Shown: piece after piece, positions 1 through 7,208 of the stretch | Position numbering within the stretch: position 1 is the first letter of the stretch | Layout of the letters: every line of letters begins with the position of its first letter | Assembly (NCBI GenBank): GCA_963733065.1 | Contig: CAVTBT010000002.1 | Span: forward strand, 252,613 to 316,612 | Length of the DNA stretch: 64,000 bases | Direction of reading: 5' to 3' | From: CAVTBT01 sp963733065 | Lineage (GTDB): Bacteria; Actinomycetota; Thermoleophilia; Gaiellales; Gaiellaceae | The notes under the pieces: generated by a model | Database searches by the model: none | Told to the model about the DNA's origin: nothing | What the model saw: only the letters and a program-made list of their open reading frames with translations | Position numbers and translations under genes: made by a program

Positions 1-921
1 AACTCCAGCGGAGAGCGCTTCCTCAAGCGGTACGCCCCGAACGCGATGGAGCTCGCGTCCCGGGACGTCATCTCCCGCGCGGAGCAGACCGAGATCGACG
101 AGGGTCGCGGCGTCGACGGCAACGTGCTGCTCGACCTGCGCCACCTCGGCGCCGAGAAGATCATCGAGCGCCTGCCCGGTACTCGCGAGCTCTCGATGGT
201 GTTCGCCGGGATCGACCCGATCCAGACACCGATTCCCGTTCGTCCGGGCGCCCACTACCACATGGGCGGCGTCGACACGGACGTCTGGGGGCAGACGACG
301 CTCGAGGGCCTCTACGCCGCCGGCGAGGTCGCGTGCGTCTCCGTCCACGGTGCCAACCGGCTCGGCGGCAATGCGCTCATGGAGACGATCACCTTCGGCA
401 GGCGCGCCGGCCGGCATGCCGCCGAGTGGGCACTCGCGAACACGACCGTCGCGGTGCCGCCGTCGCAGCTCTCGGATGCCGAGCGCGACCTCAAGCGCCT
501 GCTCGACCGCACGTCCGGGGAGCGGCCGTGGCAGATCCGCGACGAGCTGGCGCGCACGATGCACGAGAACTTCGGCGTCTTCCGTCGCGAGGACCAGATG
601 CTCGAGCAGGGCGAGATCGTCGCGGGCCTGCGCGAGCGGTACGAGGACGTGGTCGTGGAGGACAAGGGGGACGTCTTCAACACCGACCTGACACAGGCGC
701 TCGAGCTCGAGTTCCTCCTCGAGCTCGCCGCGTGCATGGTCGTCTGCGGCATCGCCCGCAAGGAGAGCCGGGGCGCCCACGCGCGCCCGCACGACTTCCC
801 GGACCGCGACGACGAGAACTTTCTCAAGCACACGCTCGTGACCTGGGATGACGGGCGACCGACCCTCGACTGGAAGCCGGTGACCATGACCAAGTGGCAG
901 CCGCAGGAGCGGACGTACTGA
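1..921 (+). CDS. sdhA: Succinate dehydrogenase/fumarate reductase flavoprotein subunit, C-terminal part
   Basis: The frame is open from the first base, so the N-terminal FAD-binding half lies outside the window; 306 codons remain. The subunit oxidises succinate (or reduces fumarate) using covalently bound FAD. Visible family features are the HYHMGG segment that contributes to the dicarboxylate site, the GEVACVSVHGANRLGGNAL stretch typical of the FAD/substrate region, and a helical C-terminal domain ending in a PHDFPDRDDENFLKHTL-like tail. The stop codon overlaps the start of the iron-sulfur subunit (TGATG), so the two are translationally coupled. The family call is firm. Direction (succinate oxidation or fumarate reduction) cannot be read from the sequence. 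Confidence 0.93.
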   Translation, partial: NSSGERFLKRYAPNAMELASRDVISRAEQTEIDEGRGVDGNVLLDLRHLGAEKIIERLPGTRELSMVFAGIDPIQTPIPVRPGAHYHMGGVDTDVWGQTTLEGLYAAGEVACVSVHGANRLGGNALMETITFGRRAGRHAAEWALANTTVAVPPSQLSDAERDLKRLLDRTSGERPWQIRDELARTMHENFGVFRREDQMLEQGEIVAGLRERYEDVVVEDKGDVFNTDLTQALELEFLLELAACMVVCGIARKESRGAHARPHDFPDRDDENFLKHTLVTWDDGRPTLDWKPVTMTKWQPQERTY

Positions 922-2060
922 TGGCCGTCGAGCCGACAGCACACGCTCCCGAGAAGACGATCGACGTCGCGCTCAAGATCTGGCGGTTCGATCCGTCGAG
1001 CGGCGAGCGGGCTCTGACCGAGTACGAGGTGGCGGCGCCCGAGTGGGTGACGCTGCTCGACGTCCTCGACCTGATCAAGGACCAGGTCGACGGCTCGCTC
1101 GCGTATCGCAAGAGCTGCCGCATGATGATCTGCGGCTCCTGCGGCATGCGCATGGACGGCGCCGCCGTCCTGGCGTGCAAGACGCGCATGTACGACATCG
1201 CGCGGTCGGGCCACGTCCCGGTGATCTCGGCCATGGGCAACATGCCGATCGTCAAGGACCTCGTCGTCGACATGGAGCCGTTCTGGACGAAGTTCAAGGC
1301 GATGAAGCCGTACCTCCAGCCCGGCTACGACCAGCCGCAGGACGGCAAGGAGTACGTCGTCTCGCAGGAGCGAATGAACGTCATCCACAAGGAATCGCTC
1401 TGCATCAACTGCGGCTGCTGCGTCTCCGAGTGCAACTCGATGGAGTCAGACCCGCAGTTCCTCGGCCCGCAGGCGCTCGCCAAGGGCATGCGCTTCGTGG
1501 GCGACGCGCGCGATGCGGCGACCGCCGAGCGTCTCGACGCCTACAGCGGCGAGCACGGCATCTGGGACTGCACGCGCTGCTACTTCTGCAACGAGCGCTG
1601 CCCCAAGGGCGTCGACCCGCGCGACGCGATCGCGAAGCTCGGCGCCGAGGCGATGAAGCACGGCATCGACGAGGACATGGGCGCGAAGCACGCCCGCTGG
1701 TTCGTCGTCTCGGCGAAGACCACGGGCTGGCTGCGCGAAACCGAGCTCGTGCCGAAGACCCAGGGGATCGTCGCGTCGGTGAAGCAGATGAAGTTCGCGA
1801 TGGGCCTGATGCGGCACGGCAAGGTGCCCGTGCCGGTGCCCCCGCACGTGGCGGAGGGCGTCAAAGAGTCGCGCGCGCTCTTCGACCTCGTCAAGGAGCA
1901 GGGGCGCGACGGGGCGGCCGGCATCGTGCAGGGCGAGCACGCGCTGTCCCGGCTCGAGCATGCCCACGGCGGCGAGGAGGTCGACCCGTACGGCGAGGGC
2001 TCGTTCCCGCGTCCCTTCCTGCCGGGCGAGGACGGCGACGAGGAGGAGGCGAAGCCGTGA
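921..2060 (+). CDS. sdhB: Succinate dehydrogenase/fumarate reductase iron-sulfur subunit, extended, second [4Fe-4S] motif
   Basis: This 379-residue subunit passes electrons from the flavoprotein towards the quinone site. The N-terminal plant-ferredoxin-like part has the [2Fe-2S] ligands C66, C71, C74 and C86. The second domain has C161-C164-C167-C171 and then C217-C220-C223-C227 followed by Pro. Classical SdhB has C-x5-C at the latter place and binds a [3Fe-4S] cluster; the extra cysteine here (C220) makes a normal [4Fe-4S] motif, as in archaeal and cyanobacterial type E enzymes. The chain is about 130 residues longer than usual, with a charged C-terminal tail. The ATG at 921 overlaps the sdhA stop; an in-frame ATG at 894 is less likely. 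The C-terminal stop overlaps the next gene start. Confidence 0.92.
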   Translation: MAVEPTAHAPEKTIDVALKIWRFDPSSGERALTEYEVAAPEWVTLLDVLDLIKDQVDGSLAYRKSCRMMICGSCGMRMDGAAVLACKTRMYDIARSGHVPVISAMGNMPIVKDLVVDMEPFWTKFKAMKPYLQPGYDQPQDGKEYVVSQERMNVIHKESLCINCGCCVSECNSMESDPQFLGPQALAKGMRFVGDARDAATAERLDAYSGEHGIWDCTRCYFCNERCPKGVDPRDAIAKLGAEAMKHGIDEDMGAKHARWFVVSAKTTGWLRETELVPKTQGIVASVKQMKFAMGLMRHGKVPVPVPPHVAEGVKESRALFDLVKEQGRDGAAGIVQGEHALSRLEHAHGGEEVDPYGEGSFPRPFLPGEDGDEEEAKP

Positions 2061-2941
2061 ACCGCGTCGCCTACTACAAAGGCTGCCTGGCCTCGCTCTC
2101 GGCCAAGGAGCTCGATATCTCGACGCGCGCCCTGGCGCCGAAGGTGGGCTACGAGCTGGTCGAGCTCGATGCGGTCACGTGCTGCGGCGCCGGCGACATC
2201 CACGAGGCCGAGCCGGACTACTACCTCCACCTCAACGCCCGCATCCTCGCCTACGCGGAGGCGACCGGCTGCGACACGCTGATGACCGTGTGCAACGTCT
2301 GCACGCTCAACCTCCGCCAGGCGAATCACCAGCTGCAGGGCGACGAGCGGCTGCGCGAGCGGGTGTCGAAGAACCTGAACGAGGTCGGCGTGCCGCCGTA
2401 CAACGGCACGGTCGACGTCCGGCACTTCCTGTGGCTCGTCGCCGAGGGCGAGGGCTACGAGCTGCTCAAGGCGACGGCGCACCGTGGCCTCAAGGGGCTG
2501 AGAATCGCGCCGTTCTACGGCTGTCAGATCCTGCGGCCTTCGAAGCTGCTCGGCTTCGAAGACCCGGACCGGCCCTCGTCGCTCGAGCGGATCATCGAGG
2601 CCTGCGGCGGCGAGGCGGTCGACTACCCGGCCAAGATCAAGTGCTGCGGCTTCCCCATCATCCAGGCGCGCGAGGAGACGGCGCTCGGCGAGCTGATCCA
2701 GCCGATCGAGCAGGCGAAGGAGGCCGGGGCGGACGCAATCGTGACCCCGTGCCCGCTGTGCCACCTGTCCCTCGACGCGTGGCAGTCGAAGCTCAAGGCC
2801 ACGACCGGGAAGGACTTCGCGATGCCGATCCTGCACCTGTCGCAGCTGATCGGCGTGGCGGCGGGCTTCCAGGAGGCCGAGCTGCGCTTCAAGCGCCACG
2901 TCGTGCCCGTGGCGCCCATGATGGACAAGCTGGCGGTTTAG
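2057..2941 (+). CDS. sdhE: HdrB-like CCG-domain subunit of type E succinate dehydrogenase
   Basis: This 294-residue protein has two cysteine-rich CCG domains as in heterodisulfide reductase subunit B: C42-C43-G with C79 and C82, then C156, C196-C197-G, C232 and C235. In the non-classical (type E) succinate:quinone reductases of Sulfolobus and some bacteria this subunit replaces the haem-b membrane anchors. It follows sdhA and sdhB with a GTGA overlap, which supports that role here. There is no membrane-spanning stretch, so membrane contact would be peripheral. The start is GTG at 2057. A stand-alone HdrB-type reductase is a less likely reading given the tight coupling to sdhB. This symbol should not be confused with the unrelated FAD-assembly factor SdhE. 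Confidence 0.85.
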   Translation: MNRVAYYKGCLASLSAKELDISTRALAPKVGYELVELDAVTCCGAGDIHEAEPDYYLHLNARILAYAEATGCDTLMTVCNVCTLNLRQANHQLQGDERLRERVSKNLNEVGVPPYNGTVDVRHFLWLVAEGEGYELLKATAHRGLKGLRIAPFYGCQILRPSKLLGFEDPDRPSSLERIIEACGGEAVDYPAKIKCCGFPIIQAREETALGELIQPIEQAKEAGADAIVTPCPLCHLSLDAWQSKLKATTGKDFAMPILHLSQLIGVAAGFQEAELRFKRHVVPVAPMMDKLAV

Positions 2942-3158
2942 ATGGTTGATGCCACGATCTCGCGCGTCCGGATGCGCGATCTGGCGTGTCTGGGACGCTC
3001 CGACGCCGGGCAACGGGCCTTCGGCCCGCAGCCGGGCGCCTGCGCTTCGCGTCGCCAGGCCGCCACAGATGCGTCCGGCATCGGCGACGGCCAGCCGCCG
3101 CGGCCCAGAGCGGCCAGCTCGCGCCCCGAAACGGACGATCTCATGGCATCAACCATCT
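2940..3158. repeat. Long imperfect palindrome beginning at the sdhE stop codon
   Basis: The outer 15 bases (2940-2954, beginning AGATGGTTGATGCCA) are perfectly inverted at 3144-3158. Further inside, the arms remain recognisably similar for about 50 bases per side, and smaller GC-rich hairpins fill the middle, for example CGGGCC-TTC-GGCCCG near 3020. The left arm overlaps the TAG stop of the CCG subunit gene. The element could be a miniature inverted-repeat insertion, or a large terminator between the sdh operon and the phosphoesterase. No target-site duplication is visible. Confidence 0.6.
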
Positions 3159-3174
3159 GAGCGCGCGCGCAGCC

Positions 3175-3975
3175 GTGGGTGCGGCGGCCGCCCTGGCGGC
3201 GGTAGGTGCCGCGTGGGGCTGGTACGAGGCCGGCTGGCTGCGGCGACGGGTGCTCGACGTGCCGGTCCCGGGCTTGCCGCCGGCCCTGGACGGCGTGCGC
3301 GTGGCACATCTCTCCGACTTCCATCTGGGCGTGCCGTCGCGCGGCACGACCGCCGTCGAGGCAGGGGTCGAGTGGGTGCGGGAGCGCCGGCCGGAGCTCG
3401 TCTGCGTGACCGGCGACCTCGTCTCGCGCCGGCGTGGCGTGCCGGCGCTGCACCGGCTGCTCGCCCGCCTCGAGCGGCCGTTCGTGGTGCTCGGGAACCA
3501 CGACTACGCCCGGAGCCGCGACCCGTTCTCGCAGCCGGTCGAGCTCGGCGACTTCGACGGTGCGACGCTGCTCGCCGACTCGTCGTCGACCGTGGAAATC
3601 GCCGGTGCGCGGGTCCAGATCGTCGGGGTGGATCCACGGTCGTACTCGCGAGGCCTGTCGCGGCCGCACCGGCTCGTCGATCCGGAGGCGGCGCTGCGGA
3701 TCCTGCTCTGTCACTTCCCGAACGTCGTGCGGCGGCTGCCGCCTGGCGCGTTCCACCTCGTGCTCGCGGGGCACCTCCACGCCGGGCAGATCTGCCTTCC
3801 GTATCCGGGCGGCAAGCTGCTGCTCGCGCATCCGGGGGCGCGCGTTCGCGAGGGCCTCTACCACGAAGGCGACACGGTGCTCCACCTCTCGCCGGGCCTC
3901 GGGACGACCTTCGTGCCGTTCCGGTTCTTCGCGCGTCCCGAGGCGACGGAGCTCGTCCTGCGCGTCGTGGGCTGA
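3175..3975 (+). CDS. Membrane-anchored calcineurin-like metallophosphoesterase (YkuE type)
   Basis: The protein carries all metallophosphoesterase metal-site motifs in order: SDFH (D-x-H), TGDLV, GNHDY and, near the C-terminus, AGHLHAGQ. It should hydrolyse a phosphomono- or diester with two metal ions; the substrate is unknown. An N-terminal hydrophobic segment (about residues 1-17) precedes the catalytic domain, as in YkuE-type proteins that act at the membrane surface. I chose GTG 3175. The frame is open back to 2986, but that extension runs through the palindrome and is arginine-rich and unconvincing. No good ribosome binding site is seen. Confidence 0.85.
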   Translation: MGAAAALAAVGAAWGWYEAGWLRRRVLDVPVPGLPPALDGVRVAHLSDFHLGVPSRGTTAVEAGVEWVRERRPELVCVTGDLVSRRRGVPALHRLLARLERPFVVLGNHDYARSRDPFSQPVELGDFDGATLLADSSSTVEIAGARVQIVGVDPRSYSRGLSRPHRLVDPEAALRILLCHFPNVVRRLPPGAFHLVLAGHLHAGQICLPYPGGKLLLAHPGARVREGLYHEGDTVLHLSPGLGTTFVPFRFFARPEATELVLRVVG

Positions 3976-3976
3976 C

Positions 3977-4009
3977 GCCGAGCGCCGACGCTCCGCCAAA
4001 CCCTCCTAG
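3977..4009 (+). repeat. Half copy of the 5298-5463 palindrome arm
   Basis: This stretch, ending TCCGCCAAACCCTCCTAG, matches the right arm of the palindrome at 5298-5463 (TCCGCCAACCCTCCTA), and about 15 bases further upstream are also similar. No left arm is present. It lies directly after the stop of the metallophosphoesterase and runs into the promoter of the next gene. Confidence 0.45.
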
Positions 4010-4018
4010 AATCGAGCC
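4007..4018 (+). promoter_or_regulatory. Probable leaderless promoter of the Gls24 gene
   Basis: A good -10 hexamer TAGAAT (4007-4012) is separated by six bases from the GTG start codon at 4019. A transcript would therefore begin at or next to the start codon, which explains the absence of a Shine-Dalgarno sequence. The same spacing is seen upstream of lysC and of the TrmO fusion gene. Confidence 0.5.
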
Positions 4019-4324
4019 GTGGAAGGTCATTCGGTCATCTCGCCGGACATCCTCGCCAGCTACGCCGCGGACGCCGCGCGCGAGGTCACGGGCGTGCGCG
4101 GACTGGTGGAGAGCTCGCTTCACCGCCACCGCGGCGTCCGCATCGTGCAGGACGAGGGCACGCTCGAGGTCGAGCTGCACCTCGCCGTTGAATGGGGCGC
4201 GGACGTGCCCGCGCTCGGCTCGGAGGTGCAGCGTCGAGTCAGTGCGTACCTGGGGCGGATGGCGGACGTCACACCGGCGGCCGTCGACGTCGTCGTCGAC
4301 GAGATCGAACCGCCGCCCGGCTGA
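4019..4324 (+). CDS. Asp23/Gls24 family envelope stress protein
   Basis: The 101-residue protein matches the small alpha/beta Asp23/Gls24 (DUF322) fold: an N-terminal SPDILASYAADAA-type helix, then VTGVRGLVES, an alternating hydrophobic strand (LEVELHLAVEWG) and the C-terminal VDVVVDEI strand. Family members are cytoplasmic or membrane-associated and linked to cell-envelope homeostasis in Gram-positive bacteria; the exact role is unknown. The start is GTG 4019, placed six bases after a TAGAAT -10 box. Its stop overlaps the start of the acetyltransferase (TGATG), so the two are co-expressed. Confidence 0.87.
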   Translation: MEGHSVISPDILASYAADAAREVTGVRGLVESSLHRHRGVRIVQDEGTLEVELHLAVEWGADVPALGSEVQRRVSAYLGRMADVTPAAVDVVVDEIEPPPG

Positions 4325-4944
4325 TGCCCGCCCGCGTCGAAGGCCTCACGGGCGCGACGCTGCAGCGGGCGCCGGTCGTCTGCCACGAGTGCATCTGGTG
4401 GCAGTCGCGGGGGACACGCACGCCCGACAAGGAGCGCTGGATCGAACGCGCCGAGGACGGCTGGGGAGCCTGGGGTGTGCTCTACCTCGACGACGGTCGG
4501 ACGCTCGGGTCGATGCAGTACGGGCCCGCCGCTCTCTTCCCGCGGGCGGCCGACCTGCCCGCAGGCCCGCCGTCGGACGACGCCGCGCTGATCACGTGCG
4601 CGTACCTCGTCGCCGGCGCCGCGCCCTGGGTCGAGCAGTCGCTCTTCCTGGCCGCGATCGGGGATGCCCGCGACCGCGGCGCCACCGCTCTCGAGGCGTT
4701 CGCCTATCGCTACCCGGAGGGCGAGTCGAGGTACGAGCGCTTTCTCGTGCACCGCACGGTCTTCCCGCGCGACTTCCTGGGCGACCTGGGGTTCTTCACC
4801 GTCCGCTCGCAGGGTCCTGTCGAGCTTGCCAGGCTCGAGTTGGGTGGGTTGCAGCCGGTGCTCGAGGGAACGCGCGCGAGCGTACTGCGCCGGCTGAAGG
4901 AGGCCTTCGCACCGCAGCCGGTGCCGGTGCCGCCCCGTCCGTAG
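4324..4944 (+). CDS. GNAT-like N-acetyltransferase
   Basis: This 206-residue protein starts at the ATG that overlaps the Gls24 stop. The central part has the look of a GNAT acyltransferase: a DGRTLGSMQYGP strand-turn, a long ITCAYLV strand, a W-EQSLFLAAIGDARDRG helix corresponding to the acetyl-CoA pyrophosphate-binding region, then a strand ALEAFAYRY. An N-terminal CHECIWWQSRG segment could place a Cys/His pair near the active site. I infer acetylation of a small molecule or protein, with no substrate evidence. The GNAT call is moderately sure; the canonical R/Q-x-x-G-x-G/A loop is not fully kept. Confidence 0.65.
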   Translation: MPARVEGLTGATLQRAPVVCHECIWWQSRGTRTPDKERWIERAEDGWGAWGVLYLDDGRTLGSMQYGPAALFPRAADLPAGPPSDDAALITCAYLVAGAAPWVEQSLFLAAIGDARDRGATALEAFAYRYPEGESRYERFLVHRTVFPRDFLGDLGFFTVRSQGPVELARLELGGLQPVLEGTRASVLRRLKEAFAPQPVPVPPRP

Positions 4945-4987
4945 CGGCCATCTGGCGGGCGACGCCGCCCTACCGCATGCTCGTTCG

Positions 4988-5137
4988 ATGCGGCGACGGC
5001 GGCCGGACGCCTACGACGCTCACGACGATTTCGTGTTGATCATGCAAACTCTGATGCGGTTGAGCGAACAGCTCGATCGCATCGAGTCGCTGCTGCAGGG
5101 CGACGACGGTGAGGAGGAGGACGAGGATGACACCTGA
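4988..5137 (+). CDS. Small acidic-tailed protein (49 aa)
   Basis: A short ORF with a basic N-terminus (MRRRRPD), an amphipathic helix with leucine/methionine heptads (LMRLSEQLDRIESLL) and a highly acidic tail (GDDGEEEDEDD). It overlaps the next small ORF by 11 bases in another frame, and its acidic codons form the GGAGG ribosome binding site of that gene. The helix suggests self-association or pairing with the neighbour. It lacks a clear ribosome binding site of its own. I do not recognise a family. Confidence 0.5.
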   Translation: MRRRRPDAYDAHDDFVLIMQTLMRLSEQLDRIESLLQGDDGEEEDEDDT

Positions 5138-5300
5138 CCAGGCCGCTGAGCTTCGCGGCATCGTGCGCGAGATGCGCCTCGACATCCAGGGCCTTGTGCA
5201 AGAGCTCCAACGTCGTCAGGAGGAGCGAAGGCTGGCGCTCGAGCGACGCCGCGCGCGGTTGCGCCGTGTGACATTCGGACTGCTCGGCCGCCCGAGCTAG
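5127..5300 (+). CDS. Small basic coiled-coil protein (57 aa)
   Basis: ATG 5127 follows a GGAGGAGGA stretch at a suitable distance. The 57 residues form one long helix: an N-terminal amphipathic part (MTPDQAAELRGIVREMRLD) then an arginine- and glutamine-rich coiled-coil (LVQELQRRQEERRLALERRRARLRR) ending in a short hydrophobic VTFGLLG. The preceding acidic ORF and this basic ORF may form a heteromeric coiled coil. The TAG stop is the outermost part of the palindrome that follows. Function unknown. Confidence 0.55.
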   Translation: MTPDQAAELRGIVREMRLDIQGLVQELQRRQEERRLALERRRARLRRVTFGLLGRPS

Positions 5301-5463
5301 GAGGGTCTGGCGAAACATCGAGCTGTGCCGTCGGGCCGCGCTGGCCGCGGCGATGCGGCGTCCTCAGTCGCGTCCATATGTCTGCATATGGACGCTCCCT
5401 GCGTCCTTGCCTCGCCGCGGCCAGCGCACCCCGCCGACGAGCGACGTTCCGCCAACCCTCCTA
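5298..5463. repeat. 166-bp imperfect palindrome between two convergent stop codons
   Basis: The arms run exactly from the TAG of the upstream small gene to the TAG (minus strand) of the phosphoesterase. Perfectly paired blocks are TAGGAGGG (5298-5305) with 5456-5463, a 16-base block (5338-5353) with 5412-5427, and the apex CGTCCATATG-TCTG-CATATGGACG (5371-5394). The arms are roughly 75-80% similar by eye. It probably acts as a bidirectional terminator and may have arisen as a mobile inverted repeat. A half copy lies at 3977-4009. Confidence 0.7.
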
Positions 5464-6285
5464 ACGACAGCGACTGCTGCCGGCGTCCGCGTAGGTGGCG
5501 CCGGCGACGGGTACGAACCGCCAGTCGTACGAGGCGGCTCGCAACGTGAGGCGAAGCACACCGAACACGCGGTCGTTCACGGCTTCGCTCCCGCGCCGGC
5601 GCACCAGCACGGGGTAGTGGCTTCGGCCGCCGGTGCCGACGACGAAGGAGCGCATGCCGTCGATCGGCGCGAAACGCTCGTAGTGGTGGTCGTGGCCGGC
5701 GAGGACGACGTCGGCGCGGGCATTGGCGAGGGTCCGCCAGAGCGGCGCCATCGTGGCGTCCGGTCCGTGCAGCCCGGAGCTCCACCGCGGGTGATGCCAG
5801 TAGGCGAGGGTGCACCGAGAAGGGTGCGCGGCGAGATCGCGGCGCAGCCAGCGCTCCTGCGCGGAGCCTGCGTGGCAGCCGCCGATCTGCGAGCAGTTCG
5901 AGTTGAGCACGACGACGTGCCACGCGCCGCGCTCGTAGCTGTACCACCCGGTGCGCGGGAGCCGGAAGTACGCGATCGCGGCGTCCGCGTTCCCCGTTCC
6001 GTACTCGTGGTTGCCGAGCGCCGCCTTGGTCCGGCGCCAGAACCGGCCGAACACCGGCGCGTAGCAGCGTCGGTACTCGTCGGCCGTCCCCCGCTCGTAG
6101 ACGATGTCACCGAGCACGGCGAAGGTGCCCGGGATGCGTGCGATGGTGTCGGCGACGTCGCTGTCTGTCTCGACATCGCACGAGGCCGCGTCGCCGACCG
6201 CGACGAGGGTGGCAGGTTGCGCCGGCGTCGCGGTCGGAGCGCCGACGAGCAGCGCCAGCGCGCTGAAGGCCGCCGCGGCGATCAC
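5461..6285 (-). CDS. Secreted purple-acid-phosphatase-like metallophosphoesterase
   Basis: The 274-residue product begins with a signal-peptide-like segment (VIAAAAFSALALLVGAPTAT) and then a metallophosphoesterase domain: VAVGDAASC, AVLGDIVY, ALGNHEYG, the catalytic-His region YWHHPRWSSG and VVLAGHDHHYERF. This order fits extracytoplasmic calcineurin-like/alkaline-phosphatase-type phosphoesterases. GTG 6285 is preferred because it gives a signal peptide; the frame continues upstream only inside asd. Its start overlaps the asd stop by four bases, so it may be the last gene of the lysC-asd transcript. The stop is part of the 166-bp palindrome. Confidence 0.82.
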   Translation of the reverse strand: MIAAAAFSALALLVGAPTATPAQPATLVAVGDAASCDVETDSDVADTIARIPGTFAVLGDIVYERGTADEYRRCYAPVFGRFWRRTKAALGNHEYGTGNADAAIAYFRLPRTGWYSYERGAWHVVVLNSNCSQIGGCHAGSAQERWLRRDLAAHPSRCTLAYWHHPRWSSGLHGPDATMAPLWRTLANARADVVLAGHDHHYERFAPIDGMRSFVVGTGGRSHYPVLVRRRGSEAVNDRVFGVLRLTLRAASYDWRFVPVAGATYADAGSSRCR

Positions 6286-7208
6286 GCGGCGAGAAGCAGC
6301 TCGGCGATCTGGATGGCGTTCAGCGCGGCGCCCTTGCGCAGGTTGTCGCCGACGACGAACAGCACCAGCCCGCGCTCGACGGTCGGGTCGCTCCGGATGC
6401 GGCCCACCAGCACGTCGTCGCCTCCGGCGGCCTGGCCCGGCGTGGGGACGTCGTCGACACGAAGGCCCGGGGCGCCGGACAGGATCGTCCGAGCTTCGTC
6501 GGCCGACAGCGGCTGCTCCGTTTCGATCCAGACCGCCTCGGCGTGCCCAACCATGACCGGCACGCGCACGCACGTCGCGCTGACGGGGAGCTCCGGAAGC
6601 TCCAGGATCTTGCGCGTCTCGTCGCGGAGCTTCGCCTCCTCGTCGAACTCGACGCCGTCGAAGCTCCAGTCCATGCGCAGATCGTGCTCGTCGGGCGTCT
6701 CCGCCCGCAGCCGGTCCATCGCCTGCGCGCCCGCGCCGGAGACGGACTGGTAGGTCGCCACCCGCACGCGCACGAGTCCCGCCGCGTCGTGGAGCGGCTT
6801 CAGCGTGCAGGTGAGCGGGATGGCGCAGCAGTTGGGATTGGCGACGATGCCGGCGTGTTCGGCGGCGCGCTCGCCGTTGACCTCCGGCACGACGAGCGGT
6901 ACCCCGTCCACGAGCCGGTAGGCCGCCGACTTGTCGATGACCGCCGCGCCGCCCTCGACGGCGTGCGGCACGAGCTCCCGGCTGGCGGAGGCCCCGACGG
7001 AGAAGAGGCAGAGATCGAGCCCGCCCGCCTCGAGTGCCTCGGGCGTGGCTTCCTCGACGACCACGCCTGCGCCGAGGTCACGGCCGGCCGAGCGGGCGGA
7101 GGCGAAGGCGCGAACGTCGTCCCAGCCGCGCTCGCGCAGAAGCTGCAGCGTGATCGTGCCGACCGCGCCGGTGGCGCCGACGACGCCGATGCGAGGCGTC
7201 CTAGCCAA
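6282..7208 (-). CDS. asd: Aspartate-semialdehyde dehydrogenase
   Basis: This 308-residue enzyme makes aspartate semialdehyde from aspartyl phosphate with NADPH, the branch point to lysine/diaminopimelate, threonine and methionine. It shows the N-terminal dinucleotide motif GVVGATGAVG, the catalytic cysteine in NPNCC, the SVSGAG loop and the active-site histidine in VMVGHAEAV. TTG 7208 is taken as the start because it gives the usual short N-terminus and overlaps the lysC stop; upstream in-frame codons lie deep inside lysC. Gene order lysC-asd and the overlap indicate one transcript. Confidence 0.93.
   Translation of the reverse strand: MARTPRIGVVGATGAVGTITLQLLRERGWDDVRAFASARSAGRDLGAGVVVEEATPEALEAGGLDLCLFSVGASASRELVPHAVEGGAAVIDKSAAYRLVDGVPLVVPEVNGERAAEHAGIVANPNCCAIPLTCTLKPLHDAAGLVRVRVATYQSVSGAGAQAMDRLRAETPDEHDLRMDWSFDGVEFDEEAKLRDETRKILELPELPVSATCVRVPVMVGHAEAVWIETEQPLSADEARTILSGAPGLRVDDVPTPGQAAGGDDVLVGRIRSDPTVERGLVLFVVGDNLRKGAALNAIQIAELLLAA

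Noticed and set aside
312..1388. Long minus-strand frame opposite sdhA/sdhB
   Set aside because: High GC gives long open shadow frames; its translation is R/H/D-rich without a fold pattern, while the plus strand encodes conserved enzymes.
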